Of a stretch of 64,000 nucleotides of DNA, positions 1 through 10,300 are shown piece after piece (position 1 is the stretch's first letter; every line of letters starts with the position of its first letter). Location: contig WPIO01000053.1 in assembly GCA_009760855.2 (NCBI GenBank), forward strand, positions 1,074,501 through 1,138,500, read 5' to 3'. This DNA is from Cristatella mucedo (Eukaryota > Bryozoa > Phylactolaemata > Cristatellidae). The translations under genes and the position numbers were made by a program. The notes beneath the pieces are model-generated. The model saw nothing but the letters and a program-made list of their open reading frames with translations. It was not told where the DNA came from and made no database searches.

Positions 1-1485
1 TGACAGATGAGCCTAGCTTCAGAAGTTTGCACCAATTTTAAGCGCCTGATTGCACAGGCCGGTAGACCAGCAAGCAGTGAGTTACAGAAGTCGAGACGAG
101 ATGGCACAAATGTATGGACCAATTTACATGTGGTATCCCTGTCTGAACAAGCTCGAATTATGGCGATGTTTTGTAGCACAAAGCAGGCAGGCTTGACTGT
201 GGAGATGACGAGGTCATTCAATGTAAGGTTACTTTGGAATTGGACACCTAGATTATGTTCAGATTCAAGAGGATTTTCGGACATTCAACTCAGCAGCTCT
301 TCATTTGGTTAGAGACAAAATGTGCCTTAAGCTTCATCACTGGCTCCATAGATTCTTGAAACTATTCGGCAGCTAGAAAAACCTTTTGGCCACACAAAAC
401 AAGATGGAGCAAACCTCTGTGAACCATTGTACATGCGTACATTGCACTATTGCACAGACCTGCATGGCAACAATTCAATACTGCATGCGAGTGTACACAA
501 CCCTAGTATAAATCAGCCCGGAATAACAGAAATTAGATGAATAATCTAGATGCAATGTCACGAACGCATTAACTAGTTAGGCTATTGCAATCTTATCTAA
601 GCATGTGAACAAGGTTGACTTGGCCGTGGAGGAAATATGTTAATCTAATGACCAGTCGATTTGAATAGTATGCCTAGATTACGAGCTGACGTCGCTGGAG
701 TGATGCCAGCCGAACCAATCTTGAGGAGTCGGTCTTTCAACGTTTGGATGACACTATTTTAGACCTCACCTATTAAGTTGGTTTTATCGTGTTAAGCTTC
801 AAAAATTTAGTAGCCATGCGAATACGAATGCTATCCCTTGAATGCAGCAAGGGACTTACTTGAGTCCGAATAGGATCAAGATTTGGAAGGAAAGCAAGGT
901 CAAAGCTTGGTGTCATCGGTGCAGAAATGAAAGCCGAGGCGGAAATTGAGGTTTACATAAGGCCAGAGGGCGAGAATAGATAGTGGGAAAAGGGGGTCTA
1001 GCACCGAACCCTGAAGTACCCGTATTTTAAGTGCTCCATAGATGACCGAAAGCTGTGCACACATCTGCACTTTGACGTCTCTTATTGGGGTAGGACCTAA
1101 CCCTGTTTAGCACTGTTCTAATGATACCTGGGAGTATGGAGTGATGTCTGTGGATAGGCACATCCGAAGGATCCGGTGATCTTTAGTTTCAAATGCTGCT
1201 GATAGATCCAGCAGTACCAGAAGAATACTAGCTTAATCAGCACTGCTCTGAAGTTCACAGTAAACACCTAGCAGACCAGTTTCTGTGTAATGGTTAGCAC
1301 GAAATCCTGAACAAAACTTGCTGGCAAGATCCTGTGCATTGATCAAATTGTTTATCTGCCGAGCTATCATTGCCCACAAGTGTCTTGGACTAGAGTAGCA
1401 GAAGAGAGGTGAATGGATTAAAGGGACATACATTATCATGATATAATGTATCCTTTTTAGGATTTGCCTGATCATTGCCGTTCGC
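1..1485 (-). mobile_element. LINE-B fragment (RT to C-terminal region), broken
   Basis: Read on the minus strand this is a decayed non-LTR retrotransposon. Around 1230-1330 the translation gives an SGFRANHYTETG-like stretch (usual form SGFR..HSTE), followed upstream in coordinate by LLDLSAAFET (RT motif A, about 1200-1235). About 900-960 gives FHFCTDDTKL, a decayed YADD motif C. Bases 1-290 match the region that encodes the conserved C-terminal tail in better copies such as 33585-34328. The frame is broken many times. Bases about 290-640 do not match the other copies and may be an insertion; they show nothing recognisable. The 3' end lies before the window start. Assignment to the CR1/L2 group is from family knowledge; copy boundaries are approximate. 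Confidence 0.75.
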
Positions 1486-1660
1486 AGAGGTTGAGGTACT
1501 TAGCTGGTTACACGAAACATGTTTACAGCACATGTTCAAGAGAATCAACAAGAACGCACACCTCATATGGGAGTTGTTGCAACACGAGCTTGATTACTAG
1601 TCCTCTTTTTAATCTGAGAAACAAGTTTAGCAACGAGTTCAGTGAAAACCGGCACTAAGG
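1486..1660. other. Unassigned spacer
   Basis: No recognisable gene, repeat or motif; the short open frames here have no family features. Confidence 0.4.
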
Positions 1661-1663
1661 AGG

Positions 1664-1790
1664 CGAGAGCAGGGAAGGAGAGCAGGGAATGAGAGCAGGG
1701 AAGGAGAGCAGGGAAGGAGAGCAGGGAATGAGAGCAGGGAAGGAGAGCAGGGAATGAGAGGAGGGAAGGAGAGCAGGGAATGAGAGCCGG
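1664..1790. repeat. 13-bp minisatellite
   Basis: About ten tandem copies of a 13-bp unit alternating between AGGAGAGCAGGGA and ATGAGAGCAGGGA. The minus-strand frame gives a repetitive Leu/Ser/Phe/Pro/Ala peptide that should not be called a protein. Confidence 0.9.
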
Positions 1791-2036
1791 GCGGTGAAGG
1801 CAACGGCATAGGGCAACTTGTCTGTCAAGGACTGCAAGGAATGGGTCGAGTCCCACATCTGTCCTGGCTTGCTAACGGAACAAGAGTGGAGAGAGAACCG
1901 CTTATTCTTGTGAACGTCTCTGGCTTCGAGTGTGAGCTTCCTTTTACCTTCACCATGCTGTGTGATGTGCAGAGCTGCTAGCCTCAGAGAGACCTTTCGC
2001 AACCGAGTGATTGGCAAAGGGGCTGCACCTGGCACA

Positions 2037-2114
2037 GTGCACCCTGCACTCTGCCCCCTGCACCCTGCCCCCTGCACCTTGCATCCTGCCCCATGCACCC
2101 TGCATCCTGCGTAC
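2037..2114. repeat. 7-bp (CCCTGCA-type) minisatellite
   Basis: Roughly eleven degenerate copies of a 7-bp unit, CCCTGCA/CCCTGCC, also readable as a 14-bp higher-order unit. It directly abuts the 5' truncation point of the LINE-A copy that follows and runs in frame into its ORF. Confidence 0.85.
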
Positions 2115-2124
2115 AAGCACCGGT

Positions 2125-3690
2125 TCCATGTTATTGCCATACGTTATCGCCCAGTTTCCCTTCTTCCTTTCTTGTCTAAGATTCTTGAAAAAAGTATTGC
2201 TGAGCAGCTGGTTGAACATATTAAAAAGAATAAAACGTCAGAAATATTTCAATCGGGGTTCAAGAGGCAGCACTCCACTGAAACTGCTATCCTCTGTGTT
2301 AACAATGAGATCCTTCGTGGCAAAGATGACAGCAATGTCACTGCCCTAGCTCTGCTAGATATGTCTGCTGCCTTAGAGACCATTGATCACAGTGTTCTGC
2401 TTGAACGATTGAGAACAACGATCGGTCTGGCAGACGAAGCACTGGTGTGGTTTAAATCGTACTTGTCTGATCGTGTTCAATCCGTGTCGTGTGGAGGTCA
2501 GGTCTCACACACGAGACGGGTCACCTGTGGAGTCCCTCAAGGGTCTGTACTCGGTCCCTTGCTGTTCTCCATGTATACTCAACCTCTGGGAAAAGTGATT
2601 AGGGCCCATGGAATAGGATATCACTTTTATGCTGACGATACTCAACTTTTTTTGTCATTTAAACCGTCGAAATCCGCTGCAGCAACTGAGAAACTGATTG
2701 CTTGCCTTGCCGACATTCGATCCTGGATGTTGGCAAACTTCTTGAAATTAAATGACGATAAAACCGAACTGCTGCTCATAGGACACCCTGAGCGTGTGGC
2801 TAGATTAAAAGTCTTTGCTCTTCTAATAGGTGATGCTATTGTGCAACCATCACCAGGTGCTCGAAATTTAGGTGTCGTTTTCGACAGCTGCCTAAATTGT
2901 AAAAGCTTCATTCAGAAGACTGCTTCTACAGCTCACCATCCCATCCGATCCCTACCAAAGATTAGGAGCTGTCTTCCACAGTGGCATGTAAAAGATTTAA
3001 CTAGCTCCTGAGTTCTGTCTCGGCTTGATTATTGTAATTCCCTTTGGATGGGCTACCAAAGAAAGCAACTAGGCCACTGCACCTGACTATGAATACGGCT
3101 ACAAGGCTAGTCTTCAAGTCCCAGAGGCTGGAACACGTGACTCCTTTGCTAAAAGAGCCAGGATGGATGCCGGTTAAGCAACGGATACAGAGCAAAGTTC
3201 TTACGCTGACCCACAAGGCCCACCACGGCTTGGCTCCTTTGTATCTAGCTGAACGGCTACACCAGTTTCAGCCTCCTCGTGTCGTCAGGTCCTGTGTGGA
3301 CAATAAATTAGCTGTTCCATTGCTGCGCTTAAAGACCGTTGGCGACAGAAGCTTTAGCTCTGCAGGTCCTGGACTGTGGAACTCGCTTCCACAATTTGTA
3401 TTCAACGACAACTACTCTCCTGCTGCCGACTATGGCTCATCCTTTCCAGCGGTCCTGAGCTGCTACTTCATGCTACTCACTACCTCAACTGCTCTCATTA
3501 CACTGCTATGCTTCCCACTTTCTCTTTGTTGTGTGAGACAAAGTCTGTTGGCTATCGCATGCGTACCGAAAGCCGCTCAGGCTGTGAGTGCGCTATACAA
3601 AACTCTCCTGTGTAACACCCGTATAGTCTTTATGACTTTGTGGAGTTACAGAAGGAGAGACATACATACATGCATACATACATAGCACCA
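2125..3690 (+). mobile_element. LINE-A copy: reverse transcriptase plus C-terminal domain
   Basis: A 5'-truncated CR1/L2-like non-LTR retrotransposon. The frame from about 2145 to 3011 carries, in order, the RT start (YRPVSLLPFLSKILEKSI), SGFKRQHSTETA, motif A LLDMSAALETIDH (first Asp kept, FD changed to LE), the GVPQGSVLGPLLF motif, motif C YADDTQLF, and LNDDKTELLLIG. A stop and frameshift near 3011-3050 interrupt it. A second frame then gives the C-terminal domain typical of this group (TPLLKEPGWMPVKQRIQSKVL, then LWNSLPQF). The 3' end at 3600-3690 has the family end (TATGACTTTGTGGAGTTACAGA) and a CATA-rich tail. An endonuclease domain is missing. The ORF's start at 1932 is only read-through of the preceding minisatellite. 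This copy is not functional. Confidence 0.9.
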
Positions 3691-3792
3691 CAACACCGCA
3701 GGCAGGCTACTGCGGTGGGTGGCATTGCGTGCTTTATTTAGGCAGCTGCTACGGGCAGGCAGCACGTGTAGGCTTGCTCACTGAATTGTCAG

Positions 3793-4116
3793 GTCTCGAA
3801 TTTGCTCCGCCAGGGCACGGGCACGAAGAATTACCAGGACGACGACGACGACAATACTTGGTTTAAGCACGGCACCGTCTCGAAAACCGACCGGACTAAT
3901 GTTTCCAGCAGCAAAGGCAAGAGAGCTATTGCAAGTGTGACGAAATCCAGTGCAATCAAAGGCGGATCGGAGAGACGCCGGCGCTACCAGAGACCTGCTA
4001 ACAACGGGACTCTCGTATGTCGAGTGTGCGGCGACAAAGCCAACGGCTACAACTTCGGGCAGGTCACGTGCGAGTCCTGCAAGGCCTTCTTCCGTCGCAA
4101 CGCGATCAAGAATTTG
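3793..4116 (+). CDS. Nuclear receptor exon: N-terminal region and zinc finger 1
   Basis: The open frame begins at a plausible acceptor (CTCACTGAATTGTCAG, AG at 3791-3792) and encodes an Asp-rich stretch, a basic Ser/Lys-rich stretch, then [14 protein letters not shown] and [16 protein letters not shown]. Ending after AAT TTG at 4116 gives exactly 15 residues between the fourth and fifth zinc-binding Cys once joined to 8121, which fixes the donor at 4117 (GTTCGT, a weak donor). Without splicing the frame runs on to a TGA at 4186-4188 and loses finger 2. The 5' edge is less certain than the 3' edge. Confidence 0.85.
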
Positions 4117-4333
4117 GTTCGTTCGCCAGCGGAACGCAGGCATTTCATTTCTTTCTTGGGGTGTCGGGAATCCCACGCCTTTCCCTGAAACTTCCTTTCT
4201 ATGAACCCGCTTTCAAGTGTGGGTGTTTCCGGTACATGTGTCCCTTGCATGCTTGCACGTGTGTGTGTGTGTGTTTTCGAGCTCGCGCGTGTGTGTGCGC
4301 GTCTGTGTGTGTGTGTGCGTGCGTCTTTGTGTG

Positions 4334-4365
<32 letters not shown>

Positions 4366-7300
4366 CGTGTGTGTGTGCGTGTGTGTGCGTGTGTGTGCGT
4401 GTGTGTCTGTGTGCGTGTGTGTCTGTGTGCGAACAGGGTAATCTTGTACGTTGCTGCGAGTTTTGAGCATTCTTGGTCACTTTTGTATGTCTGCATTCTT
4501 TATATTTATTGTCTGGCCTCCTTGCTCAAGCACAGCAACTGATTAGCTCGGTGGTCAGTTGTCTATCTCAATGTAGACTTAAGATGTTCAGCGATCTAAA
4601 TAAATTTTGAAATTGTATTCCGAAGACTGCCTCCATAGCTAGCCATAACGTCCGATCCCTATCTGAGATTAGGAACTGTCTACTAGGGTGGCTTGAAAAA
4701 GAGTTCCAAGCTTGTTGTTCTGTCTAGGCTTTATTCTTTTAATTCTAGTTTGGCCAAGCTACCAAAAAGGCCACAAGGCGACTGTAGCATGTAAAATAGT
4801 AATGAATATTGCTGCTAGACTAGTTAGCAAATCTGAAAAGTTAAACCAAGTGTCCCCTTTGCTCAAAGAGCTTCAATTGCCTCCTGTTGATCAACGGATG
4901 TGGAGAGGGTTCTTATGCTAACCCAGAAGTCTGCACGGCTCGGCTCCTTCATATATAGCTAAACTGTTGCACCAGGTTCAGCCTCCTCGTGCCCTCAGTT
5001 TCTATACGGAGACTAAATTAGCTGTCTCATTTCTCTGCTTAAAGACCGTTGGTAACAAAAGCTTTGGCTCTGCAGGTCCTAGACTGTGGAAGTCACATCC
5101 ACAATTCTTACTCAAATGACATCCACTCTCCTGCTGCCCACTGTGGCACATACTTTGCAGCCGTCCTGAACTGCTATTTCGATGCTAGTCGTCTCAACCT
5201 CAACAGCCCTCCTGTCTCAGTTGTGCTTCCCACATTCTCTTTATTGTGTGAGATACTGATCCGTTGGCTACTGAAGAATTCGTATCAAAAGCCGCTCAGG
5301 CTTTGAGAAAGTGCTATAGAGAATCTCCAGCATAGCACTCATTTAGTCTTTCTGGCTTAGCGGAGTTACAGATGGAGATACATTACATCTGGTTAAAATA
5401 GATTTAAAAAGTACATATCTGCCATGAAGGTTGCTTAATCGCTACCCAGTTTACACATCATATCTACTTGCTGCAAACAGTGGACGCTTGCAAAAAATTC
5501 TTCCAGCATCTAATCATCTCACCAAAGCCCCGCCCACCAAAATATAAATAACAATAATAACAATAATATTAACACATTTGGTTAGAATCCTCAGACAACT
5601 TGATCTCTTTATAAGCACTTTATATAAGCTGTAAAAGAAGCGTGATTGAATGCAAATGGTTCGTGGTAGAATGTACAGTGTCGCCACAAATATGCCCCCA
5701 TTTGACGAATCTCACGGACCTACTAAATGTTGTGATATACAGATGCGCTTTTAGCTTTTTTAATGTTGTTAAGTCATGGGATGTTGTGTCACCAGTCTGG
5801 TGGGAGTTCCAGGCTTTGGGATCATAGGAACTAAAGGCACGATCTTCAAAGGATTTGAGGTTTGCACAATGCATAGCTAAAAGATTAGATTTATAATAGC
5901 GGATTGTATGATGCCTAGCTTGGTATTGAAGTAGATATGATCAGTAGGCTGGCGCCAAAGAATGGAAGGACCTTAAAGTGAGTGACAGAACCTTGAAGTT
6001 GGTGGGCTGCTTACCTGGGAGCCAGCGAAGGTCGGCGAGAAGTGAAGTGGTGTGGGAACTGCAACGCTCACGACAGACAAGCCTAGCTGCACAGTTGTGC
6101 TCTAACTGTAAATACCTGCTTACACAGGCCGGTACACTTGCAAGCAGTGAGTTTCAAAAGTCGGGAAGGGATGTCATAAATGCGTTTTCCAATTTAGACG
6201 TAGTATCCCTGTTTATGCAAGCCGTAATTGTAGCGATGTATTTGTGCTGAAAGTAGGTAGACTTGACTGTGGAGCTGATGTGGTCGTCTAATTAAAGGTC
6301 ACTTTGAAACAGGATGCCTAGATTTTGAGCAGATTCAAGGGGAGTTTTTCTGGCTGGGGCAAATTTTAGCATTAAATTACCAATTTTGAGTCACACTTGA
6401 TATTCCCATTCCTAGTAAGTTGGTTTTGTCATCATACAATTTCAGAAAGTTTGCTGCTTTCATGTCCCCACATGGTCTTTATGACTTTGTGGAGTTACTA
6501 ACGGAAATACATTACATTACATTACATGCTGATGCCATAAATACATGCAGCAAGGTAGTTGAGAGAATTTGACGTGCTGGAGGGCTGGGGTTATCAAAGA
6601 AAAGATACAACCGAGTTTCATCTGCGTTGCAATGAATGCCTAGGTTGTACCTGAAAATCACATCGGCAAACAGGGGGGGTATACAATCTTGAAAAGAACC
6701 GGACCATGCACAGACCTCTGTGGCACACCGTGTTGGCTGAATCTGCTTCACAGCCAGTGTCCCTATAAGACAGGGTGTGATCTCAACTTGACCTGCAGTA
6801 CAGCCCGAATGACTGGGGCAGCTGATCTATTTTCGGAACTGCAGACCAATGCTGATTGGCTGAATGGCACGTGTACCTAGACCAATTTCGTCTGCTATAG
6901 CATCATCACCAAAGGTTGATCAGAGCATGCTTCTTAAGAGCAGCCAATAGCATTGAGATTTCTATGCGTGATGGCTTCATCAGCCAACAGTACTCTTTTA
7001 GGACTACTATATATTGGACCTGTTTGTTGCTTATTCTTTGTCCATATTCGCTTCGGTCCACGTACTGTTTTTCAGCTTCGTTATTAAACATAGCAATTTT
7101 ATTGACTATTGACTCGTGAATGGTTTCACGGAAAGACTGCGCCTCACACACTGTACTTCAGTGATTCCTCGCATCATCTGTGTCTGCTCAAATCAAGGCT
7201 CTGGAGTCTCCCGCTGAGATAGGACCTAAACCATTGGGATGCTGTGCCAATGGTGCCTGGCTAAGATGAGGGGTGCTCGAGAAAGACTTAGTGATTGATA

Positions 7301-10300
7301 GTATCAAAAACGGTCGAAAGATCAAAAAAAAGCAGAGGTACTCTACCTAAGTCTGCATTCCTAAGAAGGTCATCATACATCCGAAGAAATGCTGACTCTG
7401 TGGAGTGATCAGCTCTAAAACCAGACTAGAACTTACTAGCTAGGCTGGAAGTTTCAATATAAGCATTCAGTGGGTCTGCCACGACTCGTTCCAGTGTCTT
7501 TTATAGGAATACTAGAATGGTCTCTGGGCGGATATTGCTTTCTTGAATAGGTAACTGACTTCAACCTTTTTGAAAGGTGCATGGACATGATCTGAGGCTA
7601 ATGCCTTATTAATAATATTAATTCATGTATCGCAGCAGCAACAGATCTATGCATCGTAGAAGTTGGACAGTGGAAATGGGGTCTAGAAGGCTAGGTGCTA
7701 TCTGAGAAACGATCAGTTAGGTTTTCACAATGGATCACTAGTTAGGGAGCCAACATGGGAGTGCTTATGGAGATGGTTGATCGTAGACATCAGCATTTTC
7801 GAATTGTGCATCTGGGATTCAACCATGTTTTCATAGAAGCTAGACCCGCCACTACTTACAGTGGGTAGTAAAGAATTTACTACAGCAGGGCTCGAACCCA
7901 CGTTCTGAGTCGTGAACAGCAAGCACCTTATCCCAGGGCTGAGACCCAGAGCAGTAGGGTTATGCTCAAGGTTTGCCCATAACTAGTAAGACTCGAACGC
8001 CCTCCCCACCTCCCCAGACAGATCTGGAGAGGCAAGTGCAGCTCGACACCCCCTTCAGTAGCCTGTTCTGCTATTGGCTGGTTCGGCTGGATCAGCACGT
8101 GCTCGCTATTGCGCTTGCAGGACATAAAGTGCAGCATCGAGGGCTCGTGCGAGATCAATCAATTCACGAGGAAATTCTGCACAGCCTGTCGCCTGCAGAA
8201 GTGCTTCGCCATCAACATGAAGAAGGAGTGGATCCTTGGTAGGAGATCGCCCTACCTGCTCCCTCAATCCGTCTGTCACGCCCTCCTGCTCTCGTACTCA
8301 CGCCCCCTCCCCTCCGAAGACCAGCTGGCTGCAGCCCGCGGCAGCGAAAGCAGCAGCATCGAATGAAGCACCGACGAAGTAGAGAGATGCACGGTGGTGC
8401 TGTGCGAGCTGCACTAGCCGAGCTCACTCGTTGTCTGTATAGCACGATTTTGCCCTACTTTGCCCCAATGTACGGTTGGCTCTGGGAATTTGAATCGTAC
8501 AGCCACAGCCACTGCTCCAGCGAACGACATATCCGGTAGCTGCTACGGGGGGGGGGGGCAGGGGGGAAGAAGAAATCCCAACCCCAGGGGCGGCCTCTGA
8601 CCTCTAACCTCTAACCTCTAACCTGGCTCGCCTCTGGATATGGCTGCTGCCACAGTTTGGCACTAGGCTCAGCGATTGCTATTGAGGGGGAATATCAAGA
8701 AGATACTTATAAAATTTGTCCGACAATCGAATATTTGTTTGGGATATCTTTCGAAAGATAAATACATTGGAACTGGGATCGGAAGCTCTGACGACTTCTG
8801 CATTAAAGAAAAAGTATTTATGCAAACCACATCTAACCCGGATGTAAACCGGAAGCAACAATGCGACCTGTATTCCTACTTGTCGAACCTTGGTAGATCA
8901 AGGTACATGCATGAAGCTTGTTGAGATGCATTTGTATGACTTTTATTCAGCTCCATTTCCTGTATAGGCGTATGCCTTGCAAATTCCATGACTCAGTTAA
9001 TATTTCATGCATCGAAGTGAAATTTGAAATTCGAGTTCAGCTCCGCTTGTTTTGACTGAGACAAAACAAATTTCAGATTTTGGCTGGATAGCTACAAAAT
9101 GCAATTTCATAGGTGAAATCAAGCATGCCTTGCGGCACCTAACTTTGATAAGCGATGGACATGCATCAATAGAATCTGCCCGTGATTCTTCACGAGGAGC
9201 CTTACTATTTATTTGCTTAGGAATTAAAAGATGGTGAGCACATCTGTGTGCTCTTAACAAGAAACTCAATATTGATTCGCTTTCCTGAGCTGATTAATAA
9301 GTTTAATTAAATTAGATACATGCTTGCATATAAGAAAAACTGCATTTTTGAACTATTTAACAATTTTTCCTACTATGCAGATTGTGCCCTATTAGTTAAG
9401 AAATTTTAGCTAGGCAGTATGTGGGGCAGGCTCAACGACTAGCTCAGGGTCACCTACTACTCAGGTCTTTTGGCTACCGAACGATTACCAAAAGCCGCTT
9501 GGGCTGAGTTTGAGTGAGCTGTAGAAAACTCTCGTTCATAACACCCACATAGCCTTTAGAAAGTCACAGACGAATTACATTACGTTGTATTACTCTGGTC
9601 CGCCTTCAAAAGCAAAGTTGGAGCTGCTCGTGACTATTTACAAGTGCAAGCCAGTTAAATTATAAGTTGATTTTAGCATGATTCAATTTTAGGAAGTTGG
9701 CTGCCAGCCATGCAATAACGTCAGGAATTCACACTGTAATGAAGCTGAGAGAGTTGTGGTTGCTTATAATAATAATAATAATACTGCACTTGATAAAGCG
9801 CCCTCAGAGAACTCAATCTCTTTCTAGATGCTTTACATTTGCTGCAAAGGGAAATGCAATTGAATGGTGAGTAATATCATGCTTGATAAATAAACAACAT
9901 GAATAACATGGTTAGGGGTGACATGCACAGGGTCAGCATGCAAATGTGGTTAGTGGCAGCATGCACAGTCAGCACGCATAAGCACATCAAGGACGAATCA
10001 CAGGGACCCACTAAATGCTGTCCTAAACAGGTGTGTTTTTAAGTTCTTTTTAAATGTGGTCAAGTCAGGAGATATTCTGACACAAGTCGGCAGGGAGTTC
10101 CAGGCTTTGGGAGCATACGAACTAATTGCACGGTCTCCAAAGGATTTGAGGTTTGTACGAGGTATTGGTAAACTCTTGGATTTCAAAAAGTGGGTGGTAC
10201 GATGCATGGCCTGGTGGGGGAGTAGATCTGAGAGATAGGCTGGAGCCAAAGAATGAACTGACCTAAAAGTAAGCTTAGTTTATGTTGCTGTCTCGGTCAT

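Noticed and set aside
1563-2140. Two minus-strand ORFs with Leu/Pro-rich repeats
   Set aside because: They read through the 13-bp and 7-bp minisatellites.
1932-2144. N-terminal extension of the LINE-A ORF
   Set aside because: The first 70 or so codons are CCCTGCA minisatellite and flank; RT homology begins only at about 2145.
4199-4496. Thr/His- and Cys/Val-rich ORFs over the GT tract
   Set aside because: Repeat translation within intron 1 of the receptor.
8597-8625. Interstitial telomere repeat
   Set aside because: Only three CTCTAAC units, not TTAGGG/CCCTAA; too short to support a telomeric origin.
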